From SYLG01 sp965226945 (lineage in GTDB: Bacteria; Planctomycetota; Planctomycetia; Gemmatales; Gemmataceae), in NCBI GenBank assembly GCA_965226945.1, contig OZ245717.1, forward strand, positions 6,510,001 through 6,574,000: a stretch of DNA of 64,000 nt, read 5' to 3'. Positions 42,056 through 50,834 of this stretch are shown here, one piece after another (positions within the stretch are counted from its first letter, which is position 1; each line of letters opens with the position of its first letter). The position numbers were made by a program, and so were the translations under genes. The notes beneath the pieces are model-generated. The model worked only from the letters and a program-made list of their open reading frames with translations, was not told where the DNA came from and did not search any database.

Positions 42056-42360
42056 GACGATTCCACTGCCCCTGAAAGTTGCGCAACCCGTTGGCGAGTC
42101 CTTGGACTCGCCAACGGGTTGCGCTTTCCTTGCACTCGGCAGAAGAAACCGCCACGGCGCGATCGCAAATGAGCCGCTGTCGATAAAATGACCAGACGCC
42201 AATTCCCTCCTGGCTTTCTGATTGGCGTTAGGTGGTGATTTCCAGAATCCGCTTCTGGCAGCGTGCTTTTTCCACTGGGAACCCAAGGGTGCGACGAACC
42301 TTCAACGACCGCTTGTGTCGTTTTTTTCGATCCACTTGGCTCAACCGTAGAGATCAAAAC
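42056..42360. other. Intergenic region between the EF-hand and beta-helix genes
   Basis: 305 bp. It holds the long hairpin at 42081-42124, then a region with no clear promoter or coding pattern. An open frame runs in from 42232, but it lacks a ribosome binding site and its residues before 42361 look non-coding, so the beta-helix gene is started at 42361. Confidence 0.5.
42081..42128 (+). terminator. Long perfect hairpin terminator after the EF-hand gene
   Basis: A 21-bp perfect inverted repeat (42081-42101 with 42104-42124) around TT is followed by TTTCCTT. The stem is unusually long and exact. A short T-run makes it a likely terminator; it would also act on a transcript from the other strand. 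Confidence 0.75.
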
Positions 42361-44469
42361 ATGACCTCCTGTGATCGTGGCGTTTGCTCTTTCTTCCCCA
42401 TCCTGGCCAGTGCGATCTTGGCCACCGTTGGCGCCGCCGACGAAAAGAGCACACCTGTCAAGGAAGAAGCGCGGCCTGTTTTGGAGGTCTCAAGCGACCT
42501 CACTCTCGATCCCAAAATCACTTACGGGCCTTTGGTCGTCAAGAAGTCGGGCATCACCATCGATGGACGCGGCGCCTGGCTGATCGGATCGAAGGAGGGA
42601 TTGCCCAAGAACTTCAAAGGGGCCGCGATCTTCGCTGACGGTATCTCCCAGGTCACGATCAAGAACATCAAGGCGAAGGGATTTGAAACCGGATTATCGT
42701 TACGCAATGCGCAAGCCTGGACCGTGGAGAACTGCGACTTTTCCGACAATTTTCACGATCCCGATTTCGGCTGGGGCGAGAGCGGCCGGCGCGGCGGGAT
42801 CGTCTTCGATAAGGTGCAAAAGTCGACGTTGCGTAAGAACAAGGCCAACCGGGTCTGGGATGCCTGCGTGCTCGTCGATTCCGACGACAACCTCATCGAA
42901 GACAACGATTTCTCGCACACTTCGAACACCTGCCTCAAACTCTGGACGGCATGTCGCAACACGATCCGCGGCAACAATCTCAGCTACGGCATTCGCATCA
43001 AGCCGGCCGAGGTTCACGCGCGCGATTCCACTGGAGTGCTCTTTGAAAGCGGCTCCAACGACAACCGGATGCTCAACAACGATTGCACTTACGGCGGCGA
43101 TGGGATTTTCGTGCGCGTGCTCAACGGCTGGTGCAGCACCGGCAATCACTTTGAAGGCAACGACTGCTCCTACGCCAACAACAACGGCTTTGAATGCTGG
43201 GCGCCACGCAATTACTTTGTCAAGAACAAGGCAAACCATTGCAGCTACGGCTTTTGGCTGGGCGGATCGGACCAGAGCGAACTGATCGACAACGAAGCCT
43301 CGTTCAATGGCCTGGCCAAGGGCAATCACAATTCTCCTCACCTGCCGGGCAAGGGGCATGCCGGCATCGTCTACATGTTCGGCCCGTCGACCCATACGCT
43401 GGCGCGCGGCAATGTCTGCAAGGGGAACAACGGCGCCGGCATCGCGCTCATCGGCGATCTGGATTCGAAAGGCAAAAAATGGAAGGCGTATCACTGGGTT
43501 GTGGAACAGAATCGGCTTGAGGAGAATCGTTGGGGCCTCTATGCCAAACATGCCGACTGGATTGTCGCTTCGGCGAATGAATACCGGGACAACACCGCCA
43601 AGGATGTTTTTCTGGATGGAGACGTTTCAAGGTTCATTGACACGAACGAGAAGAAGCCGGTGGGAATCGCGCCCCCTGCAGCACGCTTGAATGGCCCGCA
43701 AGCGGTGAAGGTAGGTGCCCAGGCGACCTGGGATGCGCTGCAAAGCAGCGACGCGGGCAAACGCCCGTTGAGCTATTCCTGGAGTGTCGATCAGGACGCC
43801 CTGGTCACGGGCCCGAAGCTCTTCCACACCTTCACTCGGGCCGGGTTCCACCGTATTGGACTCAACGTGTCCAACGGTGTTTGGACCCAGCCAGGCTGGC
43901 GCAATGTTTACGTCGTGCGCGACGTTCAAGAATGGGGAACCGAGGGGAATGCGGCCGACTGGAGCATTGAAGATTTTCACGACCGCAACCGCAGCGCCCA
44001 GCAGATCTCACGAGCTCAATTCGCTAACGAATCGCACGATTGCCTGCTTGGCAAATCGGCGTTGCACGTGGTGATCGAGCCATATGCCGGCTTTCGTGCG
44101 GCGTTGACCTACCCCAAATCCCGGGATGCGCGTCGGTCCCTTGCGGGCAAAACCAAGTTGTCCTTCTGGCTCAAGGCCATCAACGCCGATGCGGCCGGTT
44201 GGCAGGGAGGACCGTTCATCACCCTTCATGGCGAAGGCGAAGCCAAGCGCTGTTTCCTCGAGCCGAAAAAGGGGCTTGATCTCATGCGCGACCTGGAACA
44301 CAACGAGGCCAGGGAAGGGTGGAGGTTTTTTGAGATTCCGCTTGCAGGCAATGAAAAATGGCAGCGCGATGGAGCCTTGCCCGAAACCGTGCAAGCGATT
44401 TCCCTGGCCTTCGATTCCTGGGGCGCGCCGACCTTGAGGCTTTGGTTAGACGGCTTGGCTTTCGAATAA
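42361..44469 (+). CDS. Exported right-handed beta-helix protein with PKD-like and carbohydrate-binding-like domains
   Basis: 702 residues from ATG 42361, giving a signal peptide (FFPILASAILATVGAADE). Residues 40-430 carry parallel beta-helix repeats with Asn ladders (IKNIKAKGFETGLSLRNAQ, SDDNLIEDNDFSHTSNTCLKL, NDNRMLNNDCTYGGDGIFV). Next comes a PKD-like domain (about 445-515: LSYSWSVDQDALVTGP ending HRIGLNVSNG). A C-terminal beta-sandwich (about 540-700: TKLSFWLKAINADAAGWQGG, LRLWLDGLAF) resembles galactose- or carbohydrate-binding domains. Beta-helix proteins of this kind (PF13229/NosD-like) are often polysaccharide lyases or epimerases, but no catalytic set can be fixed. Probably extracellular polysaccharide binding or degradation. 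Confidence 0.82.
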   Translation: MTSCDRGVCSFFPILASAILATVGAADEKSTPVKEEARPVLEVSSDLTLDPKITYGPLVVKKSGITIDGRGAWLIGSKEGLPKNFKGAAIFADGISQVTIKNIKAKGFETGLSLRNAQAWTVENCDFSDNFHDPDFGWGESGRRGGIVFDKVQKSTLRKNKANRVWDACVLVDSDDNLIEDNDFSHTSNTCLKLWTACRNTIRGNNLSYGIRIKPAEVHARDSTGVLFESGSNDNRMLNNDCTYGGDGIFVRVLNGWCSTGNHFEGNDCSYANNNGFECWAPRNYFVKNKANHCSYGFWLGGSDQSELIDNEASFNGLAKGNHNSPHLPGKGHAGIVYMFGPSTHTLARGNVCKGNNGAGIALIGDLDSKGKKWKAYHWVVEQNRLEENRWGLYAKHADWIVASANEYRDNTAKDVFLDGDVSRFIDTNEKKPVGIAPPAARLNGPQAVKVGAQATWDALQSSDAGKRPLSYSWSVDQDALVTGPKLFHTFTRAGFHRIGLNVSNGVWTQPGWRNVYVVRDVQEWGTEGNAADWSIEDFHDRNRSAQQISRAQFANESHDCLLGKSALHVVIEPYAGFRAALTYPKSRDARRSLAGKTKLSFWLKAINADAAGWQGGPFITLHGEGEAKRCFLEPKKGLDLMRDLEHNEAREGWRFFEIPLAGNEKWQRDGALPETVQAISLAFDSWGAPTLRLWLDGLAFE

Positions 44470-44509
44470 AGTGAAGGCCGCGCAGCGATGATTCAACCCT
44501 GGCGGCCGA

Positions 44510-45007
44510 TCAATTCCCTTGCGGTGCCGTTGCCCCCTGCTTGGCATCGGGCTCTGTGGCAAAGCGAGCCTGATGCCATTCAAGCAAAGAATCGACCTGC
44601 ACTCGCGTTTCGACCGAGCCGGGACGCAGCCGGCGGATTTCGTCGATCGCCTCGCGTGGCGCCATCCCCTTGGAAATCAGCCAGGCAGTGAGCACGGTAC
44701 CGGTGCGGCCCATCCCCGCGGCGCAGTGTATGGCCACCGGCATCTTTTTGGACAGCGCATTGCGAATCACCGAAACGCAGCGATCCAGTTGCTCCATGGT
44801 CGGCGCATGGAAATCGCGGATCGGTTCGTGGATCGATAGCAGGCCGGCATCGTCGACGTGGGACTTACGCAGAGTTTCCTCGGTGAGCGTGAGGATGATC
44901 TGAATCCCCTGGGAGCGTAGCCAGCGCAGATCGTCCAGGCCGGAGGGGTAGGCATGGCCCGCGAGCAGTTGCGGTTCGACCCAGGAGAAATTCAACGGTT
45001 TGCTCAT
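44510..45007 (-). CDS. Dual-specificity/tyrosine-like protein phosphatase
   Basis: 165 residues. The CX5R phosphatase loop is HCAAGMGRTGT (Cys near 94), with the general-acid loop upstream in IHEPIRDFHAPTMEQL (Asp near 66). The start PLNFSWVEPQLLAGHAYP and DLRWLRSQGIQIILTLTEE match the family of small DSP-like enzymes (CDKN3/PTP type). The enzyme should remove phosphate from Tyr, Ser or Thr, or from other phosphorylated small molecules. It is 53 nt downstream of a release-factor-like gene on the same strand. A signal peptide is not present, so it is cytoplasmic. Planctomycetes encode many Ser/Thr kinases that could supply substrates. Confidence 0.9.
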   Translation of the reverse strand: MSKPLNFSWVEPQLLAGHAYPSGLDDLRWLRSQGIQIILTLTEETLRKSHVDDAGLLSIHEPIRDFHAPTMEQLDRCVSVIRNALSKKMPVAIHCAAGMGRTGTVLTAWLISKGMAPREAIDEIRRLRPGSVETRVQVDSLLEWHQARFATEPDAKQGATAPQGN

Positions 45008-45060
45008 GTTTGATTACCAACCAACCAGCAGGACCGGTCCATCGGGAATGCCGTGCCGTG

Positions 45061-45600
45061 TTATCGTAGGGGAGGATGACCCAGGCGTTTTCGCATTCGA
45101 TTCGCTTCTTTCCAAAGGTTGGGTTCGGATTGGAGAAAATCGACCGTCTGGGCCGTTGAGGTTCCGAGGACAACCGCCACTTCCGCGACCCGGCCTTCAC
45201 GGGCTTCAAGCAAATCGAGCACCCAACCGGCCAGAGGAAAAAAAAGTTCGTGCCTGGGTCCAATGGAAATGCCGGTCGGTGAGATCAAGGGGGCCAGCGC
45301 GGCCGGAGGTCGAATCGGTTCCGTAGGGATGATCTCTTCGCGCAATCGTAGGCAAATATCGCGGCGCAGCCGCTTGAGCGCCTTGGCTTTGTTCTCGTGT
45401 TGCGAGCGGCTTTCTTCGGCGATGACGATCGTGGAGGAGGGCAGGTGCCTGAGCCTGACCGCGGAACTGGTCTTGTTGCGCTTTTGGCCGCCGGGGCCGC
45501 TGGCGCGATAGGTGTCCACCTCGCACTGGCCGAGAAGGACCTTGTCCTCCCCGGCCAGCCATAGGTCTCTTTGACCCGATTTTAAACTTCCAGTTTCCAT
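45061..45600 (-). CDS. Peptide chain release factor-like protein (GGQ domain, ArfB-like)
   Basis: 179 residues. The GGQ motif sits in YRASGPGGQKRNKTSSAVRL at 37-39, followed by SRSQHENKAKALKRL. These are the RF-1 (PF00472) domain hallmarks. No codon-recognition domain 2 is present. The size is between ArfB (about 140) and full release factors (about 350). The C terminus has WKEANRMRKRLGHPPLR, a basic tail like that with which ArfB threads the mRNA channel of stalled ribosomes. It probably hydrolyses peptidyl-tRNA on stalled ribosomes. Its first 19 nt overlap the end of the preceding oxidoreductase gene, implying coupling. Confidence 0.85.
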   Translation of the reverse strand: METGSLKSGQRDLWLAGEDKVLLGQCEVDTYRASGPGGQKRNKTSSAVRLRHLPSSTIVIAEESRSQHENKAKALKRLRRDICLRLREEIIPTEPIRPPAALAPLISPTGISIGPRHELFFPLAGWVLDLLEAREGRVAEVAVVLGTSTAQTVDFLQSEPNLWKEANRMRKRLGHPPLR

Positions 45601-46895
45601 GGCGCTCGCTTGGGCCGAGAAACCATTTCCTGGGCTTCGGGTTCTTCAAACTTCTTGGCCTTGGGATCCCAGTGCAGCGTTTTGCCCAAACGCAGCGCCG
45701 CGACGCCAAGCAGGCAAACGACCACCGAACTGGCACCGACCGACACATTGCAAATCGGCGCCTTGCGTGTTTTCAAACATTCAAAGAAGTTGCCCATATG
45801 GTTGTTGGAAACTTCCAGGCGGGTCGCGCCGGTGGGCAGCGGTTCTTTCAACAGATTTTCGTCGGAGGCCCGGATCGTTCCGCGGCTGACAAAAATTTCC
45901 CCCTTGTCTCCCTTGAAGAGGATACCGTTTTCCCCGTCGGACATGGCGTGCAGGACGACGCCGTCGTCGTAGGTGTAGCTCACCTTGAAGCGGGGATGGC
46001 AATTGTAGGAGTGATCGTCCTTGGGAGGCGCGTCGGCTTCCGCTTCGATTTTCACCGGACCGCTGCCGTCGCGACCCAGGGCCCACTGGGCGATATCGAT
46101 ATGGTGAGCGCCCCAGTCGGTCATCTTGCCGCCGGAATAGTCATACCACCAGCGAAATTCGTAGTGGCAGCGTTCGGGGATGTAGTCGACCTTGGGCGTG
46201 GGGCCAAGCCACAAATCCCAGTTAAGCCCTTCGGGCACCGGAGCGACCTTGCAGGTCTTTTGCGGGTTGCGGCCAATGCGCGCCTCAATCGTTTGGACCT
46301 TGCCGATGCGGCCGTTGCGCACCAGTTCGCAAGCAAGACGGAAGCGCGCGTCGGAGCGCTGCTGGCTGCCGGTTTGGAAGACTCTGCCCGTTTCCTTGGC
46401 GACCTTTTCCAGAGCGTAGGCTTCTTCGATCGTCAGGGTTAACGGCTTTTCGCAGTAGACATCTTTCCCCTTTTTGAGGGCGTCGATGGCCACCAGCGCG
46501 TGCCAGTGGTCGGGGGTCGCGATCGTAACGGCGTCGATATCCTTGCGGTCGAGCAGTTCGCGGAAATCTTCGTATCCCTTGGCACCCTTGAAGCCGTCTT
46601 TTTCCATCATGCCCAGGGCATTTTTCAGGTGGCGCGCATCGACATCGCAAGCCGCGACATACTGGGCTTTTTGGCCGCGGGCATCGTTGTAAATGGCCCG
46701 GCCCCGGCTCTGCGGGCTGCCGATACCAATCGCGCCCATCTTCACTCCCTCGGGTGGCTTTTCTGCGGCTTGACCTTGCTGGGCCGCGATCAATTCCTGG
46801 GCATACCAGGCGGGGAGGCCGGCCAGCGCCATCGCGCCCAGCGACTTCTGAATGAAGCCGCGACGTGAGAGGGAACCACGAAGACTGAGATCCAT
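45582..46895 (-). CDS. Gfo/Idh/MocA oxidoreductase with Tat-like signal
   Basis: 437 residues from ATG 46895 (MDLSLRGSLSRRGFIQKS), a twin-arginine type signal (SRRGFIQ) with a hydrophobic Ala-rich region and cut site near PAWYAQELIAA. The Rossmann GxGxxG is AIGIGSPQSRGRAI near 65. Then come AVTIATPDHWHALVA (about 140) and the conserved Lys of the EKP motif in CEKPLTLTIEEA. The C-terminal beta-sheet domain has WDLWLGPTPKVDY and RWWYDYSGGKMTDWGAHHIDIAQW, typical of planctomycete secreted members. The cofactor is probably NAD(P), and the substrate a sugar or cyclitol. Such Tat-exported members are very numerous in planctomycetes. Confidence 0.9.
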   Translation of the reverse strand: MDLSLRGSLSRRGFIQKSLGAMALAGLPAWYAQELIAAQQGQAAEKPPEGVKMGAIGIGSPQSRGRAIYNDARGQKAQYVAACDVDARHLKNALGMMEKDGFKGAKGYEDFRELLDRKDIDAVTIATPDHWHALVAIDALKKGKDVYCEKPLTLTIEEAYALEKVAKETGRVFQTGSQQRSDARFRLACELVRNGRIGKVQTIEARIGRNPQKTCKVAPVPEGLNWDLWLGPTPKVDYIPERCHYEFRWWYDYSGGKMTDWGAHHIDIAQWALGRDGSGPVKIEAEADAPPKDDHSYNCHPRFKVSYTYDDGVVLHAMSDGENGILFKGDKGEIFVSRGTIRASDENLLKEPLPTGATRLEVSNNHMGNFFECLKTRKAPICNVSVGASSVVVCLLGVAALRLGKTLHWDPKAKKFEEPEAQEMVSRPKRAPWKLEV

Positions 46896-47144
46896 GGGAT
46901 GCTCCGAAGTAGAGAGGAAACCGGAAGAATTTCTCAGCAAGAAAATCCCGATTGAGACGGTGGGGAAGCTAGAAAAAATCATATGCCGTTTGGCGGGATT
47001 GACCCGGGGCGCCCTCTTTCTTTGTCGCCTCCTTGACTAACCCTGCCGATCGCGGGAGAATCGCCCTTGGGTGATTCTTCTGGGTTACAAGCCGCAGCGT
47101 CATGCGGTTTTCCGCGCCTCCCCCTCTCTTTCCAGGAGCCTGTC

Positions 47145-48656
47145 ATGAGCGCCACCGCCGTCGCCAATCCGGATCAGACGACCACTTCCCTGCCTCGATC
47201 TTTCATTCGACCCAAAGTAAGCGATCAACTTCTGCTGATCGGCGGCAAGTGGGTGCCCAGCGTCTCGGGCAAGACCTTTGAAACCACCAATCCGGCCACG
47301 GGCGAAGTCATTTGCAAGGTGGCCGAAGGGGACAAGGCCGATGTCGATCTGGCCGTCGCCGCGGCGCGCCGCGCTTTCGAAAGCGGGCCCTGGCCCAAAA
47401 TGGCCGCGGCCGAACGCGGTCGGATTCTCAATCGCCTGGCCGATCTGATCGAAGAGAACAAGGAAGAACTGGCGGCGCTGGAAAGTCTCGACAATGGCAA
47501 GCCGGTCGGCGATTCGATGGCGGCCGATTTGCCCTTGGTCATCAAGTGCTACCGCTATTACGCCGGCTGGGCCGACAAGTTCCACGGCAAGACGATTCCC
47601 GTCGAGGGAGATTATTTCTGTTACACCCGGCACGAACCGGTCGGGGTGGTGGCGCAGATCATCCCCTGGAATTTCCCGTTGCTCATGCAGGCCTGGAAGT
47701 GGGGACCAGCCTTGGCCGCGGGCTGCACCCTGGTGTTGAAGCCTGCCGAACAAACTCCGCTGAGCGCCGCCGCCGTGGCGCGGTTGGCGCAAAAGGCGGG
47801 TGTTCCCGATGGTGTCATCAACATCATTCAGGGGTTTGGCCCGACCGCCGGCGCCGCGCTCACTTCGCACATGGATGTCGACAAGGTCGCGTTCACCGGC
47901 GAGACCACGACCGGCCAGATCATCTTGGAAGCCGCCGCCAAATCGAACCTCAAGCGAGTCAGCCTGGAACTGGGCGGCAAAAGCCCCAACATCGTTTTCG
48001 CCGACGCCGACCTCGATGCCGCGGTGAACGGAAGCTGGTTTGGCCTCTTCTTCAATCAGGGACAATGCTGCTGCGCGGGCAGCCGCCTGTTTGTCGAGGA
48101 ATCGATCCACGAACAGTTCGTCGAAAAAATGCTCGCCAAGGTCAAGACGCAAAAGGTGGGCGATCCGTTTGACCCGACGACCACGCAGGGACCGCAAGTC
48201 TCCGCCGAGCAGCAGGCCCGCGTGCTTGGTTTTATCGAATCGGGCAAGGCGGAAGGGGCCAAGCTTTTGACGGGCGGCAAGAAGTTCGGGGACAAGGGCT
48301 ACTTTGTCGAACCGACGGTGTTCACCGATGTCAAGGATAGCATGAAGATTGCCCAACAGGAGATCTTCGGGCCGGTCATGAACATCCTTAAGTTCAAGGA
48401 CATCGACGATGTGATCGCGCGCGGCAACAAGAACTGCTTCGGCCTTGCCGCGGCAGTCTGGACCAAGGACATTCACAAGGCGCTGAAAATCAGCAACTCG
48501 CTGCGCGCGGGCACGGTCTGGGTGAACTGCTACGATGTGTTCGACGCGGCCGCTCCCTTTGGCGGATACAAAATGTCCGGTATTGGCCGCGAACTGGGCG
48601 AATATGCCATGCAGATGTACACCGAGGTCAAAACCGTTTACATGGCGCAAAGCTAA
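47145..48656 (+). CDS. Aldehyde dehydrogenase (NAD(P)-dependent)
   Basis: 503 residues from ATG 47145, with AGGAG upstream; a longer frame from 47067 lacks a site. The catalytic Cys lies in NQGQCCCAGSRLFVEE (about 308), and Glu in SLELGGKSPNIVF (about 275). NAD-binding VAFTGETTTGQII and the C-terminal APFGGYKMSGIGRELGEYAM fit the ALDH class 1/2 pattern (betaine/retinal type). Oxidises an aldehyde to its acid; the specific substrate is unknown. It is divergent from the oxidoreductase gene. Confidence 0.93.
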   Translation: MSATAVANPDQTTTSLPRSFIRPKVSDQLLLIGGKWVPSVSGKTFETTNPATGEVICKVAEGDKADVDLAVAAARRAFESGPWPKMAAAERGRILNRLADLIEENKEELAALESLDNGKPVGDSMAADLPLVIKCYRYYAGWADKFHGKTIPVEGDYFCYTRHEPVGVVAQIIPWNFPLLMQAWKWGPALAAGCTLVLKPAEQTPLSAAAVARLAQKAGVPDGVINIIQGFGPTAGAALTSHMDVDKVAFTGETTTGQIILEAAAKSNLKRVSLELGGKSPNIVFADADLDAAVNGSWFGLFFNQGQCCCAGSRLFVEESIHEQFVEKMLAKVKTQKVGDPFDPTTTQGPQVSAEQQARVLGFIESGKAEGAKLLTGGKKFGDKGYFVEPTVFTDVKDSMKIAQQEIFGPVMNILKFKDIDDVIARGNKNCFGLAAAVWTKDIHKALKISNSLRAGTVWVNCYDVFDAAAPFGGYKMSGIGRELGEYAMQMYTEVKTVYMAQS

Positions 48657-48788
48657 GTCGCCGGGATTTTTTGGCCAGCCTCCAGCGGCGATCAACGACG
48701 CCGATCGAGGCTGGTCCATTTTCTAAGGGCCAATCGATGTGAGTGGAGTTCCTTTCCTACGCCTCGGTATCTGTCAGGGAGTAGCATC

Positions 48789-50015
48789 ATGTGGGCGAAT
48801 GTGCGCATGGCAGTTACACTGGTTTTTCTGGCAATGCTTGGGGCCGATTGGGCGCGGGGCCAGGCGCCCGATTTCCAGGACTACCTCGCCCGCGGCAAAC
48901 TGGCCGACGGGGAGCAAGCGCTGGCCGCCTACCTGGTGAAAACGCCGCAAGACGACAACGCCCGTTTTGCCCTGGGGGCGGTGCAGTTCTTTCAGGCGGT
49001 CGAAAAGCTCGGCAATGGGTTTTACCGCAAGGGGCTTCGCCATCACCGCGGTTCGCTGGAAATGCCGCTCATGCGCCTACCGGTTCCCGCCAATCCCGAT
49101 CCCGAATCGATCGACTATGAAGAGCTTCGCAAGATCTTCAGCGATTTCGTGGCGGGATTGGCCAAGGCGGAAGCAACGCTGGCTGCGATCAAGAACGACG
49201 AGGTCGCTCTTCCCTTGCGGCTTTTGCGCATCAAACTCGATCTCAAAGGCAACGGCGAACCGGTCCCTTTCAACGAAATCGCGGCCCATTATGCCGGGGT
49301 TCCGATCAACGGGGTGGAAGACGGTTTGCTCATTTGCTTCGACCGGGGCGATGTGGCCTGGTTGAGAGGTTATTGCCACCTGCTCATGGCCATGGGGAAG
49401 TCGATCCTCGCTTATGATTTCGATGGATTGTTTCAGACCGCGGGCCACACCTTTTTTCAAAAGGCGAATACGACGTTCAAACCGCTGGCCGGTTACAAGA
49501 CTCCTTCGGGGTTCATGATCAGTCCCGATGTCGACATCACCGATCTGATCGCGATCATTCACATGATCCGCTTTCCGGTCAAGGATGGCGGGAAACTGGC
49601 CGAGGCGCGCGCACACCTTTTGAAGGTGTTCGCCCTCAGCCGGGAATCGTGGAAATTCATTCTCGCGGAAAAAGACAACGATCATGAGTGGATTCCCAAT
49701 CCCGCGCAATCGGGGGTGAGTGGAATTCGCGTCACGCGCGAGATGGTGCAAGGCTGGCTGGCGTTCATCGGCGAGGCGGAAGACCTGTTCGAAGGGAAGA
49801 AACTGATTCCGTTTTGGCGCGGCCCGGCTGATATGGGCATCAACCTCAAGAAGGTGTTCACCGAACCGCGAACGTTCGACCTGGTTCTCTGGGTGCAGGG
49901 CTCATCCGCGATCCCCTATCTCGAAAAAGGGAATCTCACGAGCCCCGAGGTCTGGAGGCGCCTGGATCGAGTGTTCCAGGGGGATCTCTTCCGCTTCGGT
50001 CTTTGGTTCAATTGA
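48789..50015 (+). CDS. Exported protein of unknown function
   Basis: 408 residues. A signal peptide (MAVTLVFLAMLGADWARGQA) lies at the start. The region just after has TPR-like helices (DYLARGKLADGEQALAAYLV near 30). A conserved-looking core follows (LLICFDRGDVAWLRGYCHLLMAMGKSILAYDF near 180) and FPVKDGGKLAEARAHLLKVF near 255. I recognise no catalytic set. Proteins of this outline recur in planctomycetes as one-copy secreted proteins. It sits 132 nt after the aldehyde dehydrogenase on the same strand, not clearly in its operon. Confidence 0.68.
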   Translation: MWANVRMAVTLVFLAMLGADWARGQAPDFQDYLARGKLADGEQALAAYLVKTPQDDNARFALGAVQFFQAVEKLGNGFYRKGLRHHRGSLEMPLMRLPVPANPDPESIDYEELRKIFSDFVAGLAKAEATLAAIKNDEVALPLRLLRIKLDLKGNGEPVPFNEIAAHYAGVPINGVEDGLLICFDRGDVAWLRGYCHLLMAMGKSILAYDFDGLFQTAGHTFFQKANTTFKPLAGYKTPSGFMISPDVDITDLIAIIHMIRFPVKDGGKLAEARAHLLKVFALSRESWKFILAEKDNDHEWIPNPAQSGVSGIRVTREMVQGWLAFIGEAEDLFEGKKLIPFWRGPADMGINLKKVFTEPRTFDLVLWVQGSSAIPYLEKGNLTSPEVWRRLDRVFQGDLFRFGLWFN

Positions 50016-50093
50016 TTGAGCGGTCCTCGGTCGCGATGACCTCGGTTTTCCGATCTCCGCTGCGCGGTTGCGAATTCTCAGGAAGGCCCCCCA

Positions 50094-50834
50094 ATGGCAA
50101 CGGATCCCTTCCTGAGCGCCTCCTGGTTTGATCTGGTGCTTTTGAATTACGAGATCGACCCGGATATCCTCAAGCCTCATGTTCCGCGCGGCACCGGGTT
50201 GGCCCGCTTCGACGGCCGGTGTCTGGTGAGCCTGGTTGGTTTTCGTTTTGTCGACACCCGGCTTTTGGGCTGGTCGATTCCCTTTCACCGCAATTTCGAT
50301 GAAGTCAATCTTCGCTTTTATGTGCAGCGGTCCACGCCCGATGGCCTGCGCAAAGGGGTCGTATTCCTCAAGGAAGTGGTGCCCAAGACCGCGGTCGCGC
50401 TGGTGGCGCGCTGGATTTATAACGAGAACTATGTCCGGTACCCCATGCGGCGCTCCTTTCACTCAGCTCCTGCCAGTGCCGTCCAAACGTTTGCATACTG
50501 CTGGAAATTCGCCGGGCGCTGGCAAACGATGGGGCTGAAGACGGCGGGCGCATTCCAGCCTCCCCAGCCGGGAACGCTGAACCACTTTCTCCTGGAAAAC
50601 TACTGGGGATATGTCCAAGACCGCTCAGGCGCCACGGTCGAATACCATGTCGAGCACAAGCCCTGGCAAGCCGCCGACGCGAAGCACTCCTGGCTCGATT
50701 GCGATACCGAGGCCTTTTACGGCAAGGATTTGGGCGCTGTGCTTCGCCGAGATCCGCAAAGCGCCCTGGTGGTCGATGGCTCGCCGGTCACCGTCGGCTG
50801 GGGCAAGAAATTAAACGATGAGGTACAGCGATGA
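50094..50834 (+). CDS. DUF2071 (YqjF-like) protein
   Basis: 246 residues. The start FLSASWFDLVLLNYEIDPDILKPHVPRG matches DUF2071, with GRCLVSLVGFRFVDTR and NFDEVNLRFYVQ following. The fold is that of acetoacetate decarboxylase-like domains, but the catalytic lysine is not established for this family and the function is unknown. The stop overlaps the next start by 4 nt (ATGA at 50831-50834), so the two genes are translationally coupled. Confidence 0.85.
   Translation: MATDPFLSASWFDLVLLNYEIDPDILKPHVPRGTGLARFDGRCLVSLVGFRFVDTRLLGWSIPFHRNFDEVNLRFYVQRSTPDGLRKGVVFLKEVVPKTAVALVARWIYNENYVRYPMRRSFHSAPASAVQTFAYCWKFAGRWQTMGLKTAGAFQPPQPGTLNHFLLENYWGYVQDRSGATVEYHVEHKPWQAADAKHSWLDCDTEAFYGKDLGAVLRRDPQSALVVDGSPVTVGWGKKLNDEVQR

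Noticed and set aside
40913..42286. 457-residue open frame antisense to the EF-hand gene
   Set aside because: It runs through the terminator palindrome and encodes no recognisable domain.
42232..42360. Longer N terminus for the beta-helix protein
   Set aside because: The added residues look non-coding and would bury the clear signal peptide that begins at 42361.
47100..48719. 539-residue open frame antisense to the aldehyde dehydrogenase
   Set aside because: The ALDH active-site motifs are intact on the plus strand; the antisense frame is a by-product of codon bias.
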